A stretch of DNA of 64,000 nt from Rhodospirillaceae bacterium (GTDB lineage Bacteria; Pseudomonadota; Alphaproteobacteria; UBA6615): positions 1 to 64,000 of the forward strand of contig JABIVD010000060.1 in assembly GCA_018667335.1 (NCBI GenBank). The letters run 5' to 3'. This document shows, in pieces, positions 25,612 to 37,956 of this stretch. Below the pieces are notes generated by a model. The model did not search any database. It saw nothing but the letters and a program-made list of their open reading frames with translations, and was not told the origin of the DNA. Every line of letters starts with the position of its first letter. The stretch's first letter is position 1. Made by a program: the position numbers and the translations under genes.

Positions 25612-26730
25612 ATGAAACTGACCATCGAGCGTGCGACGTTCCTCAAGGCATTGGCGCATGTCCAAAGCGTTGTTGAGCGACGCAACACGATCCCGATTCT
25701 CGCCAATGTTCTTCTGGACGGGAAAAATGGCAGTTTGACGCTCAGCGCGACCGATATGGATCTCGCGATCAACGAGACTGTCCCGGCCGAGACCGATCAG
25801 GAGGGCTCGACCACCGCGCCCGCGCACACGCTCTACGATATCGTGCGCAAACTTCCGGACGGCGCACAGGTCGAAATCGAGACCGATGCCGCAGCCGGCC
25901 AGTTGCTGATCAGGGCCGGGCGGTCGAAGTTCAATCTGGCGACACTCCCGGTCGAGGATTTTCCGACCATGAGTGGCGGTGACATGCCGCACACCTTCAC
26001 CCTTGAGGCAGAGGAGTTGCGCACGTTGGTCGATCGCACGCGTTTCGCGGTCTCGACCGAAGAAACCCGCTACTACCTCAACGGCATCTTCCTGCATGCA
26101 GCAGATCAGGACGGGACGAATGTCCTGCGGGCCGTGGCGACCGATGGACATCGGCTGGCGCGGGTGCAGTTGCCGATGCCCGATGGTGGCGACGGCATTC
26201 CCGGCGTCATCGTGCCGCGCAAGGCAATCGGCGAGCTGCGCAAGCTGATCGAGGAAACCACGGACCCGATCGAGATCGCGCTTTCGGACACACGTATTCG
26301 CATGACTTTCGATGATGCGGTGCTGACGTCGAAGTTGATCGACGGGACGTTCCCCGACTACGAGCGCGTGATCCCGAAGGACAATGACAAGATTCTCTCC
26401 GTCGACCGTGGCGCGTTTGCTCAGGCGGTGGACCGGGTCTCGACCATCTCGTCGGAAAAAAGCCGGGCCATCAAGCTGGCGGTCGGGCCGGGGCAGCTGA
26501 CTCTGTCGGCCACGAGCGCGGAGAACGGCAGCGCGTCGGAAGAGCTCGAGGTGTCTTACGACGAGACAGAAATCGAAATCGGATTCAACTCGCGCTACCT
26601 GCTCGACATCACCGCCCAGATCGAAAATGACAATGCGGAATTCGTTCTGGCGGACGCATCGTCGCCGACGATCGTGCGCGACAGCGGAGACGAGAGCGCG
26701 CTTTATGTCCTCATGCCGATGCGCGTCTAG
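25612..26730 (+). CDS. dnaN: DNA polymerase III beta subunit (sliding clamp)
   Basis: This 372-residue three-domain clamp shows MKLTIERATFLKALAHVQSV at the start, the family segment VVERRNTIPILANVLL, and the C-terminal YVLMPMRV. It encircles DNA and tethers polymerase III. An AAGGACC-type ribosome-binding site lies upstream. It is followed after 15 nt by recF. Confidence 0.97.
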   Translation: MKLTIERATFLKALAHVQSVVERRNTIPILANVLLDGKNGSLTLSATDMDLAINETVPAETDQEGSTTAPAHTLYDIVRKLPDGAQVEIETDAAAGQLLIRAGRSKFNLATLPVEDFPTMSGGDMPHTFTLEAEELRTLVDRTRFAVSTEETRYYLNGIFLHAADQDGTNVLRAVATDGHRLARVQLPMPDGGDGIPGVIVPRKAIGELRKLIEETTDPIEIALSDTRIRMTFDDAVLTSKLIDGTFPDYERVIPKDNDKILSVDRGAFAQAVDRVSTISSEKSRAIKLAVGPGQLTLSATSAENGSASEELEVSYDETEIEIGFNSRYLLDITAQIENDNAEFVLADASSPTIVRDSGDESALYVLMPMRV

Positions 26731-26745
26731 ACGCGCGTGGTATTG

Positions 26746-30458
<3,713 letters not shown>

Positions 30459-30515
30459 CGCACCACGCGTGTTTCGCCACAATTCGGCCAAGCCCGTGCG
30501 TCAGTCTCCGCGCCC

Positions 30516-32483
30516 ATGAGCAAGTCGCCCAAAAAGAAAGCCGGGAAGTCCGGACGATCGGAAAAAGCGGCACCGAGAAAGCGGGCGGCCAAGGCGGCGT
30601 CGCGTCCGGCGACGCCCGAGACAAGCTCCAGCCTTCTGTGGCGCGTGACCAAATGGTCGCTGGTGCTGGGCATCTGGGGCGGCATCGCGCTGGCGGGCGT
30701 CCTCGCCTGGTTCGCCTGGAACCTGCCCGCCGTTGATGCCCTCGGCCCGACGGTCGATAAGGCGCGTCGCCCCGGGGTGACAATTGTCGCTGCGGACGGT
30801 TCGCTGGTCGGTGGTTACGGAGACCTTTACGGCGCGCGTCTGACGGTCAACGAGTTGCCGCCCCAGCTCGTGCAAGCGGTTGTGGCGATCGAGGATCGCC
30901 GTTTCTTTGAGCATCCCGGAGTTGATGTGCGTGGCGTGTTGCGCGCGGCCGTGGCGAATGTGCGCGCCGGCGGTGTGGTTCAGGGTGGATCAACGCTGAC
31001 CCAGCAGCTGGCGAAGAATCTGTTTCTGACCCCGGAGCGTTCATTCGACCGTAAGATCCGGGAACTCATCCTGGCCTTCAAACTGGAGCGCCGTTTCGAG
31101 AAGGATGAGCTGCTTACGATCTATCTCAACCGGGTCTATCTGGGCGCCGGCACCTATGGGGTCGAGGCCGCTGCCCAACGCTATTTCGGTACTTCTGCAC
31201 GGAACGTCGACACGTACCAGGCGGCCGTCCTGGCCGGACTGCTGCGCGCGCCGTCGCGTCTGAATCCCGACAACAGCGAGGCGGCAGCACATGATCGCGC
31301 GCAGACGGTGTTGCAGGCCATGGCGGCGGCGGGATTTCTTAGACCCGGCGAGGCCGCACGGATCGCCGGGACAAAACGCCCGGGCCGTGGAGATGCGGCA
31401 CGGCCGATACCGCGGGTGAGCGGCGAGGCGCGGCGCTATTTCGCCGATTGGGTGCTCGAACGCGCCGCGGGATATGCCGGCACGACCAGTGCCGATCTTG
31501 CGGTCGAGACGACTCTCGATCCCGAGCTTCAGGCGCGTGCGGAGGCTGCGATCGCGCGCGCCGATACCAAAGGCTCCCAGGTGGCCCTGGTTGCCATGCG
31601 CACAGACGGGGCCGTACTCGCGATGATAGGTGGGCGACGCTATAGCGAAAGCCAGTTCAATCGGGTGACACGGGCGTTACGCCAGCCAGGATCGGCGTTC
31701 AAGCCGATCGTCTATCTGCCGGCGCTTGAATCCGGCATGACGCCGGACAGCCTGGTGCTCGATGCCCCGATCACCGTGGATGGTTGGACGCCGAAGAATT
31801 TCTCCGGCGGGTTTCGTGGCGAGGTGACCCTGCGTGAGGCGGTGGCGCGGTCCCTGAATACGGTCGCGGTGCGCGTGGCCGAGGATATCGGCCGGGCCCG
31901 GGTCATCCAGTCGGCCCGTCGGCTGGGAATCACGGCACCGCTGACACCCCATCCATCGATTGCACTGGGGGCCGGCGAAGTGACGCCGCTCGAGCTCACC
32001 GCTGCCTATGCCGTGTTCGCCAACGGCGGTTTTGCAGTGGAGCCCTATGGCATATCCGAAGTGCGCCAGGGCGGCGAGGTGGTGTTTCGCCGCTCAACCC
32101 GCGCGCCGCGCCGGGTGATCGAGGCGGACGCTGCAGCACAAACAACCGAAATGCTCCGCGCCGTCGTCGCGTGGGGTACCGGCAGGAAAGCAAAGATCGA
32201 CCGGCCGGCGGCCGGGAAATCCGGCACCAGTCAGGATTTCCGCGATGCCTGGTTCGTCGGTTATGCGGGCGATCTGGTCGTGACGGTATGGGTCGGCAAT
32301 GACAACAATACGCCGACACAACGCATCACGGGCTCGAGTGTTCCGGCGACGATCTGGAAGGACTTCATGTCGACGCCGCTTGCCGCATCTGTCGCGAGCC
32401 CGGCGCGTGTGAGCCCGCCCGCGCCCGCGCGGCCGGTCCGCGAACGGATAGATCCGACGTTTATCGAGCGGCCGACCGACTAG
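30516..32483 (+). CDS. Class A penicillin-binding protein, PBP1A family
   Basis: This 655-residue bifunctional peptidoglycan synthase has a basic cytoplasmic tail (KKKAGKSGRSEKAAPRKRAA), one membrane anchor (about residues 48-70), a GT51 glycosyltransferase domain (EDRRFFEHPGVD, GGSTLTQQLAKN) and a transpeptidase domain with SAFK (QPGSAFKPIVY), SLN (RSLNTVAVR) and KSGT (GKSGTSQDFRDAWFVGY). It has a proline-rich C-terminus and lacks the OB-fold insert of large PBP1A. It lies 57 nt after gyrB. Confidence 0.92.
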   Translation: MSKSPKKKAGKSGRSEKAAPRKRAAKAASRPATPETSSSLLWRVTKWSLVLGIWGGIALAGVLAWFAWNLPAVDALGPTVDKARRPGVTIVAADGSLVGGYGDLYGARLTVNELPPQLVQAVVAIEDRRFFEHPGVDVRGVLRAAVANVRAGGVVQGGSTLTQQLAKNLFLTPERSFDRKIRELILAFKLERRFEKDELLTIYLNRVYLGAGTYGVEAAAQRYFGTSARNVDTYQAAVLAGLLRAPSRLNPDNSEAAAHDRAQTVLQAMAAAGFLRPGEAARIAGTKRPGRGDAARPIPRVSGEARRYFADWVLERAAGYAGTTSADLAVETTLDPELQARAEAAIARADTKGSQVALVAMRTDGAVLAMIGGRRYSESQFNRVTRALRQPGSAFKPIVYLPALESGMTPDSLVLDAPITVDGWTPKNFSGGFRGEVTLREAVARSLNTVAVRVAEDIGRARVIQSARRLGITAPLTPHPSIALGAGEVTPLELTAAYAVFANGGFAVEPYGISEVRQGGEVVFRRSTRAPRRVIEADAAAQTTEMLRAVVAWGTGRKAKIDRPAAGKSGTSQDFRDAWFVGYAGDLVVTVWVGNDNNTPTQRITGSSVPATIWKDFMSTPLAASVASPARVSPPAPARPVRERIDPTFIERPTD

Positions 32484-32499
32484 CGCGCGTTTGGAGCGG

Positions 32500-33726
32500 C
32501 TATTGGAATTCTGCGCGTTTCATTGGCACCCAGATCATCAGCAGGAAGGCGACAAACGCGAAGACGCCTGACACCCCCATGATGGTCGCGAGCAGGAACG
32601 TCTGATCGAAGGCGAAGACCGCCAGCACCATCGAGAGCAATCCGGCAGACACGTATTGTGCCAACCCCAGCAGCGATGCTGCGGCACCGGCCATGTGGGG
32701 GTAGGGAGATATCGCTCCCGCCTGGATGTTGGGCTGGGACATGCCCATGCCGAAGAAATAGACAACTGTCGGCAGGATGATCGACCAGATCGTTATCACG
32801 TCGGACCAGATCAGGACGAAGACCAGCGCGCCGCCGGCGGCGGAACAGAAGGTGCCCATCAGGCACATCCTCTCTATTCCCACGAGGCGCACGATCCGGC
32901 TGCCCAGGAACGCGCCGGACATGAACCCGACCGAGGCAAAGCCAAATGAAAGCCCGAAGGCGGTGGGCGACATGCCGAGTTGACCGACCAGTACGAAGGA
33001 TGCGCCCAGTAGATAAGCGAACAACCCGCTGAAATTGCCGATGATTGTCAGCACATATCCCGCATAGGTCCGGCTGGAGAGCATGGACGCGAAATTGGAC
33101 AGCATCTGGGTGATACGGGTGGCGGACGGGTCAGGGGTCTTGTTGGTCTCCGGCAACATCACGATGACCAGCAGCATCGCTGTCGCGCCGAACCCGGTGA
33201 GAATCCAGAAATTGGCCCGCCAGCCGAGCCAGACGACGATGATTCCGCCCAGCACCGGCGCGATGATCGGCGCGATTGCGACCACCGTTGTCACCACCGA
33301 ATACATCCGCGCGGCTTCTTCGCGGGTGAACATGTCGCGTACGACCGCGCGCGCGACGACCGGGCCGACGGCCGCGCCGAAGGACTGGATCAGGCGGAAG
33401 ACGATGAGTTGCTCGACGCTCGTCGCCAGGGCGCAGGCGACACTGGCGACGAGATAAATGCATGTCCCGACGATGATCGTCGGCTTCCGGCCGAACCGAT
33501 CCGAGACGGGGCCGAAGAAAGTTTGCGCGAGCGCAAAGCCCACCATGTAGACGCTCAGGGTGAGCTGTATCGATTCCGCGTCGGTCATCAGGTCGCGCGC
33601 CATGATCGGAAAGGCCGGCAGGTAAAGGTCGATCGTCATCGGCGCGAATGAGACGAGCAGGCCCAGTAGCAGGGTCATGGCGAGCCGCCCCGGCATGGGG
33701 GTATCGCTTCTGATCGAAAAGCTCAT
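32500..33726 (-). CDS. MFS transporter, Bcr/CflA drug-resistance family
   Basis: This 408-residue protein has about twelve hydrophobic helices. The first matches the DHA1/Bcr signature (FAPMTIDLYLPAFPIMARDL), and the helix 2-3 loop is FGPVSDRFGRKPTIIVGT. It is probably an H+-driven exporter of small molecules; the substrate is unknown. It overlaps the upstream ABC ATPase gene by 4 nt, so both are translated from one message. Confidence 0.85.
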   Translation of the reverse strand: MSFSIRSDTPMPGRLAMTLLLGLLVSFAPMTIDLYLPAFPIMARDLMTDAESIQLTLSVYMVGFALAQTFFGPVSDRFGRKPTIIVGTCIYLVASVACALATSVEQLIVFRLIQSFGAAVGPVVARAVVRDMFTREEAARMYSVVTTVVAIAPIIAPVLGGIIVVWLGWRANFWILTGFGATAMLLVIVMLPETNKTPDPSATRITQMLSNFASMLSSRTYAGYVLTIIGNFSGLFAYLLGASFVLVGQLGMSPTAFGLSFGFASVGFMSGAFLGSRIVRLVGIERMCLMGTFCSAAGGALVFVLIWSDVITIWSIILPTVVYFFGMGMSQPNIQAGAISPYPHMAGAAASLLGLAQYVSAGLLSMVLAVFAFDQTFLLATIMGVSGVFAFVAFLLMIWVPMKRAEFQ

Positions 33727-34373
33727 TGAAGTTCGATTGTCCTGCCGCTGGCCGCTTCGGCGTCTGCTGGATCATGGGTGACCAGCAATGTCGGAATGCC
33801 ATTGGCGCGGGCATGATCGAAGACGAAACCGCGAATACGGTCACGTAGCAAGACATCAAGTTTCGAGAATGGCTCATCCAGCAAGAGCGCGCGGGGGCGC
33901 GACAGCAGGGTCCGCATCAGGGCCACACGTGTGCGCTGGCCGCCGGACAGGGTTGCCGGGTCCCGGTCGGCCATGCCGGCGAGCCCGGCTTCGGTCAGGG
34001 CAGTTTCGATCTGTGCGTGGCGGGTTTCGCGGCCGCGAACTTCCGGCGGCAGTCCGAAGGCCAGATTGTCGCCGACCGAGAGATGCGGAAACAGCAGGTC
34101 GTCCTGGAACAGGATACCGACATGGCGCTGCTCGGGCGGCAGCCCGTCGAGCGTGCTCCCGGCGAGTGTAACCGCACCCTGTGACGCGAAGGCCGGTGCC
34201 AGCGTGCCGCAGATATGGGCGAGCAGGGAGGATTTACCGCAGCCGCTCGGGCCCATCACCGTGGCGGCTTCGCCCGGCGGGACCACCAGTTCGATCGGTG
34301 CGAACAGCCGCTCGCCTTTCAGCGTCAGCGACACGTCGTGCAGTTCAAGGGAACCGTCTGCGTTGAGCGTCAT
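33723..34373 (-). CDS. ABC transporter ATP-binding protein, YnjD-like
   Basis: This 216-residue nucleotide-binding subunit has Walker A GPSGCGKSSLL, the Q-loop in ILFQDDLLFPHLSVGDNLAFGL, signature LSGGQRTRVALMRTLL, Walker B ALLLDEPFSKLD and the H-loop THDPADAEA. The region from ILFQD to LDEPFSKLDV resembles E. coli YnjD closely. The YnjC-type permease and YnjB-type binding protein expected with it are absent from the window. Instead it is coupled to an MFS pump gene. ATG 34373 is chosen; upstream frame lacks similarity. Confidence 0.85.
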   Translation of the reverse strand: MTLNADGSLELHDVSLTLKGERLFAPIELVVPPGEAATVMGPSGCGKSSLLAHICGTLAPAFASQGAVTLAGSTLDGLPPEQRHVGILFQDDLLFPHLSVGDNLAFGLPPEVRGRETRHAQIETALTEAGLAGMADRDPATLSGGQRTRVALMRTLLSRPRALLLDEPFSKLDVLLRDRIRGFVFDHARANGIPTLLVTHDPADAEAASGRTIELQ

Positions 34374-34381
34374 CTGGAAAT

Positions 34382-34484
34382 GGTCCGGTCGGGGTGCGGT
34401 ACGTGCTGTCCGGCAGAATACCGGTGAAACCGGACCGTGACAGCCCCGCTGCATGCTTTGTGAGAATGCCAGCTCCGTGCCCCA
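34382..34484 (+). ncRNA. Cobalamin-riboswitch-like leader
   Basis: The segment follows the cobalamin aptamer layout: AGAATACCGGTGAAACCGG (compare GGGAATCCGGTGAAAATCCGG of the family), then after 7 nt CAGCCCCGCTGC (compare the CCCCGC core), then TGTGAGAATGCCAG and CCGTGCC (compare GAGCCAGGAGACCTGCC). A distal 8-bp pairing, GGTCCGGT (34382-34389) with ACCGGACC (34429-34436), is also possible. It resembles shorter variant AdoCbl aptamers more than the full-length class seen at 59558-59728. It lies 87 nt upstream of the first DMT transporter gene. Confidence 0.72.
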
Positions 34485-34493
34485 TGGCTTTAC

Positions 34494-34552
34494 GGCCCCG
34501 GGCGCAACCGATAAGACGGTTGGGCACCCGGGCATTGAACGCTTCCGGGGCC
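34494..34552 (+). promoter_or_regulatory. Structured expression-platform candidate between aptamer and DMT gene
   Basis: GGCCCCGG (34494-34501) can pair with CCGGGGCC (34545-34552) around an inner hairpin, CAACCG / CGGTTG (34505-34522). It ends just before the GAGGGGG ribosome-binding site (34556-34562). There is no T-tract, so control of translation initiation is more likely than termination (inference). Confidence 0.5.
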
Positions 34553-34571
34553 AATCGAGGGGGACGCATCA

Positions 34572-35486
34572 ATGAACAATTCGGGCCCGGTCGGCGGCGC
34601 GATCAAGTGGCTGCCCCTGATCCTCCTGCTGGTGCTCGGTGCCATCTGGGGTGGCAACCCGTCCTTCTCGAAAGCCCTTGTGATCAGCGGCATATCACCC
34701 GGGTCCGTCGTGTTCTGGCAGACCCTCGGTGCCGGTGTCCTGTTGTCGATCATTTGCATCGCGCGGCGCACGCCGATCAGGATCGGCCGCCGCGCCATCA
34801 TCTACTATCTGGTGATCGGGGTGATCGGCATCGATCTCGCCTACATCATGGTCGTCTTCTCGGTGCAGCACCTGACGGTCGGCTATGTGTCGGTGCTGGT
34901 GCTGTTCTCGCCGCTCCTGACCTATGTGTTTGCCATCCTGTTGCGCATTGAGCGGATCAACCTGTTGCGCGGGCTGGGTATCCTGGTCGGATTCGCGGGC
35001 GCAGGGGTCCTCGTGATCCCCGAAGGCAGCCTGCCGTCGCCGGACCTGCTGGGGATTGCGCTGCTCGCCTTTATCGTGCCCGCAGGATATGCGACGGCGA
35101 ACATCTTTGCCGAATGGGGTCGGCCCGCGAACGCGGACAATGTGTCGCTGGCCGCCGGGACGATGTTTGCAGCCGCGGGCGGTGCGCTGATCGTGACGTT
35201 GATCGATGGGAGCTTTCACCCGGTCTGGGTGGATTTCGCCCAGCGTGAGGTGATTCTGTTCGCATTCTCGCTGGCAACGGCCGTTGCGTTTCTCATTTTC
35301 TATCTGATCGTCGCGCTCGCCGGCGCCGTTTACCTGGGGCAAGTCGGCTATATCGTCACCCTCGCAGGGGTCGGCTGGGGTGTGTTGTTCTTTGGCGAGA
35401 GCGTGCCCGTCTGGCTCTGGGTCGCCATCGCGATCGTCGCGGTCGGCGTCGGGATGGTCAATCTCGGCAAGAAGAAGCCGGCGTGA
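34572..35486 (+). CDS. EamA/DMT-family transporter (first of tandem pair)
   Basis: This 304-residue membrane protein has about ten hydrophobic helices in two EamA repeats (first begins IWGGNPSFSKALVISG; last helix near GMVNLGKKKPA). The drug/metabolite transporter superfamily exports or imports small metabolites; the substrate is not predictable from family. It is preceded by the cobalamin-riboswitch-like leader at 34382-34484 and is clearly related to the next gene (shared GSLPSP, IALLAF, FHP.W.DF, LAGAVYL.QVGY). Context points to cobalamin precursors, cobalt or a linked metabolite. Confidence 0.85.
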   Translation: MNNSGPVGGAIKWLPLILLLVLGAIWGGNPSFSKALVISGISPGSVVFWQTLGAGVLLSIICIARRTPIRIGRRAIIYYLVIGVIGIDLAYIMVVFSVQHLTVGYVSVLVLFSPLLTYVFAILLRIERINLLRGLGILVGFAGAGVLVIPEGSLPSPDLLGIALLAFIVPAGYATANIFAEWGRPANADNVSLAAGTMFAAAGGALIVTLIDGSFHPVWVDFAQREVILFAFSLATAVAFLIFYLIVALAGAVYLGQVGYIVTLAGVGWGVLFFGESVPVWLWVAIAIVAVGVGMVNLGKKKPA

Positions 35487-35511
35487 GTGGGTTGATGAGG
35501 AAGGCCACACC

Positions 35512-36453
35512 ATGAGTGCACCAGACACGCGCGCTGTGAATGTACGGATGCTGCCACTCATCCTGTTGGTGGCGCTGAGCGTGTTCTGGGGGCTGGGCCC
35601 GTCGATCGTCAAGTTCGTCGCGCTCGATGGCGTGCCGCCGTTGGGCATGGTGGTCTGGCAGACCGGCCTGGCGGGGTTCGTCTTTCTGGCGATCTGCCTC
35701 ATCCGTCGGGTGCCGTTGATCTTCGACGCGCGCCATATGCGCTACTACCTGGCCATGGGCTGGATCGGGCTGGCGCTGCCGAACACCAACATGGTGTTCG
35801 TCATGCGCGAGCTGCCGGTCGCGTTGATGGGGGTCATCATCATTACCGCGCCCGTCATCACATATGTCGTGGCACTGATCATCCGTCTGGAGACCTTCAC
35901 GCCAATGCGTGCGGCAGGCGTGGTGTTGGGCTTCGCCGGGGCCGCGGTTCTGGTCCTGCCCCGCGGCAGCCTGCCTTCGCCTGAACTGTTGCCGATCGCG
36001 TTGCTGGCTTTTGTGACGCCGGCGCTATGGGCGACGAGCAATGTCATCGCCGAGGTCTGGCGCCCGAAGGACGGGGATACGTTTGCCTTGGCGATGGGAA
36101 CGATGTTCACCGCAGCATTCGGCGCACTAGTCGTCGCGTTGGTCACCGGGACATTCCACCCGATCTGGATCGATTTCGGCCCGAGCGACTGGGTGATCCT
36201 TGCCTATGCCGGGACCACGGTCTGCGCCTTCGCCCTGTTCTATACGATCGTCAAGCTCGCCGGCGCAGTCTACCTCGCGCAGGTTGGATATCTGGTGCCG
36301 CTCATGGGTGTCGGCTGGGGTGCCTGGTTCTACGGCGAGGAGCCCACAGTTTGGCTGTGGCTTGCCATGGCGCTCGTGTTCGCCGGCGTCGCACTGGTCA
36401 ATTTTGGCAAGAAGCCGGCGCCCCGAAAACCCGCCGCCGAAACGTCAGACTAG
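35512..36453 (+). CDS. EamA/DMT-family transporter (second of tandem pair)
   Basis: This 313-residue protein has about ten hydrophobic helices and is a tandem paralogue of the preceding gene, 25 nt downstream and probably cotranscribed. It begins MSAPDTRAVNVRMLPLILL, with FWGLGPSIVKFVAL as the first EamA motif. ATG 35512 has a GAGGAAGG ribosome-binding site. The pair may act together as a heterodimer, as some small DMT proteins do. It ends with a 4-nt convergent overlap with the DapA-family gene. Confidence 0.85.
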   Translation: MSAPDTRAVNVRMLPLILLVALSVFWGLGPSIVKFVALDGVPPLGMVVWQTGLAGFVFLAICLIRRVPLIFDARHMRYYLAMGWIGLALPNTNMVFVMRELPVALMGVIIITAPVITYVVALIIRLETFTPMRAAGVVLGFAGAAVLVLPRGSLPSPELLPIALLAFVTPALWATSNVIAEVWRPKDGDTFALAMGTMFTAAFGALVVALVTGTFHPIWIDFGPSDWVILAYAGTTVCAFALFYTIVKLAGAVYLAQVGYLVPLMGVGWGAWFYGEEPTVWLWLAMALVFAGVALVNFGKKPAPRKPAAETSD

Positions 36454-37358
36454 GCGGCCAGTTCGAAGGCCGCCGCAGCGAGACGCTCGCGAACCGTAGC
36501 CAGGTCGGCGTCGCTTGCCGGGGTGAACGGCGGGCGCAGATTGGCGAAGCCGGGCTCGTTCCGTTCATGGGCGTGATAGGCCTTCATCACCGGAATGGCC
36601 GGCAGACCCTTGAAGGCCATACGCAGCTCGGTCAGATAGGTTTGGAGCTCGTCGGCATTCTCGCCACGCCAGTTGGCATAGACGTCTTGCGACTGGGGTG
36701 CTGTGACATTGACGGTTGCCGATATGCAGCCGACGGCGCCCTGACGCAGGCCGGCCAGCAGGAATTCCTCCGAGCCCGGAAACAACCGAAATCCCGGCAG
36801 TTCCGCCATGGTCCGTTCCATGCGCGGCCAGTCGCCGGATGAATCCTTCGACCCCACGACGGTGTCGGGGTAGGCCTCGACCAGCCGGGCGATCAGGCTC
36901 AGGGGCAGTTCGAAACCGACCTGCTGGGGAAAATTGTAGAGATAGATTTCCAGCGCCGTATCGCCGACGCGTTCGATCACTTCGGCATAGGCCGCGAACA
37001 GGCCGTCCTCACTGGGTGCCTTGTAATAAAACGGCGGCAGCATCAACACACCTCCCGCGCCGTTCGCCAATGCCTTGCGGGTCAGGGTGACCGTGTCGGG
37101 GATCGCGGTGCAGCCAACCCCCGCGATCAATTGCGGCCCGGTGATCCCGGCATCGGCCAGCGCGTCGAGCAGCGCGAGGCGTTCATCGAGAGACAGCGAG
37201 TTTGCTTCGCCCGTGGTCCCCAGCGGGGCCACCCCGTTGCAGCCATTCGCGAGCAGCCACTGATTGTGCGCGACGGCGCGCGGAACGTCGATCTCAAGAT
37301 CGGCAGTCATCGGCGTCAGCGAGGCGGCGAATACACCGGCGGGTTGGGTTGCCATCAT
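36450..37358 (-). CDS. Dihydrodipicolinate synthase (DapA/NAL) family aldolase
   Basis: This 302-residue TIM-barrel aldolase has the Schiff-base Lys in VVGSKDSSGDW, the Tyr of the catalytic triad in YLYNFPQQ, and the carboxylate-binding GTTGEANSLSLDER. The family includes dihydrodipicolinate synthase, N-acetylneuraminate lyase and 2-keto-3-deoxy-gluconate aldolases; GTTGE with no lysine-pathway neighbours makes the true substrate uncertain. No dap or sialic acid genes lie near it. Confidence 0.8.
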   Translation of the reverse strand: MMATQPAGVFAASLTPMTADLEIDVPRAVAHNQWLLANGCNGVAPLGTTGEANSLSLDERLALLDALADAGITGPQLIAGVGCTAIPDTVTLTRKALANGAGGVLMLPPFYYKAPSEDGLFAAYAEVIERVGDTALEIYLYNFPQQVGFELPLSLIARLVEAYPDTVVGSKDSSGDWPRMERTMAELPGFRLFPGSEEFLLAGLRQGAVGCISATVNVTAPQSQDVYANWRGENADELQTYLTELRMAFKGLPAIPVMKAYHAHERNEPGFANLRPPFTPASDADLATVRERLAAAAFELAA

Positions 37359-37431
37359 CTGTCTCCTGTATCTCTGCCGATTGTTTTACACCGGCGAACA
37401 CGCCAATACATCAGCATCACAACTGTTCGCG

Positions 37432-37956
37432 TCACTCTGATTGGGGGTCTTCCTGTGGGTCTTCCGGGGCATTCTCCGGGGGCGCGCCGAGGGGCGGCAT
37501 ACCGCCTTGCAGGTCTCGGTTGAGCTGCTGGACCACATGGTCCTCCAGATCATCCACCATGTCTTCGTTGATCGCCTTGCCGCGGATCGAGGCCCCGGAC
37601 TCATGCACGCTGTTCGGGTCGCCCGAGACCAGCGGGTGCCACCAGAACAAATCCTTCCCCTCGGCCAGGAGGCGGTAGGCGCAGGTTGCGGGCATCCAGC
37701 GCAGGTCGGCGATGTTGTCGGGTTTCACCTTCACGCAGTCGGGCACGTTGCGATTGCGGTTCTTGTAGTCGGTGCAGCGGCAGGTGTCGTGATCGAGAAA
37801 GCGGCACGCCACGTCGGTCAGCGCATACTCGCCGGTGTCGGCGTCCTCGAGCTTATACAGGCAGCACTGCCCGCAGCTGTCACACAGGGATTCCCATTCC
37901 GCCTCGTCCATCTCGGCGAGGGCCTTGGTTTTCCAGAATGGTTCGGTCTCGGTCAT
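37432..37956 (-). CDS. YcgN/UPF0260 family cysteine-cluster protein
   Basis: This 174-residue protein has the family's cysteine pattern: [36 protein letters not shown] and [10 protein letters not shown], which suggests a metal or Fe-S site. The biochemical role is unknown. Its start overlaps the cobB stop by 4 nt. The C-terminal tail is acidic and proline-rich. Confidence 0.88.
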   Translation of the reverse strand: MTETEPFWKTKALAEMDEAEWESLCDSCGQCCLYKLEDADTGEYALTDVACRFLDHDTCRCTDYKNRNRNVPDCVKVKPDNIADLRWMPATCAYRLLAEGKDLFWWHPLVSGDPNSVHESGASIRGKAINEDMVDDLEDHVVQQLNRDLQGGMPPLGAPPENAPEDPQEDPQSE

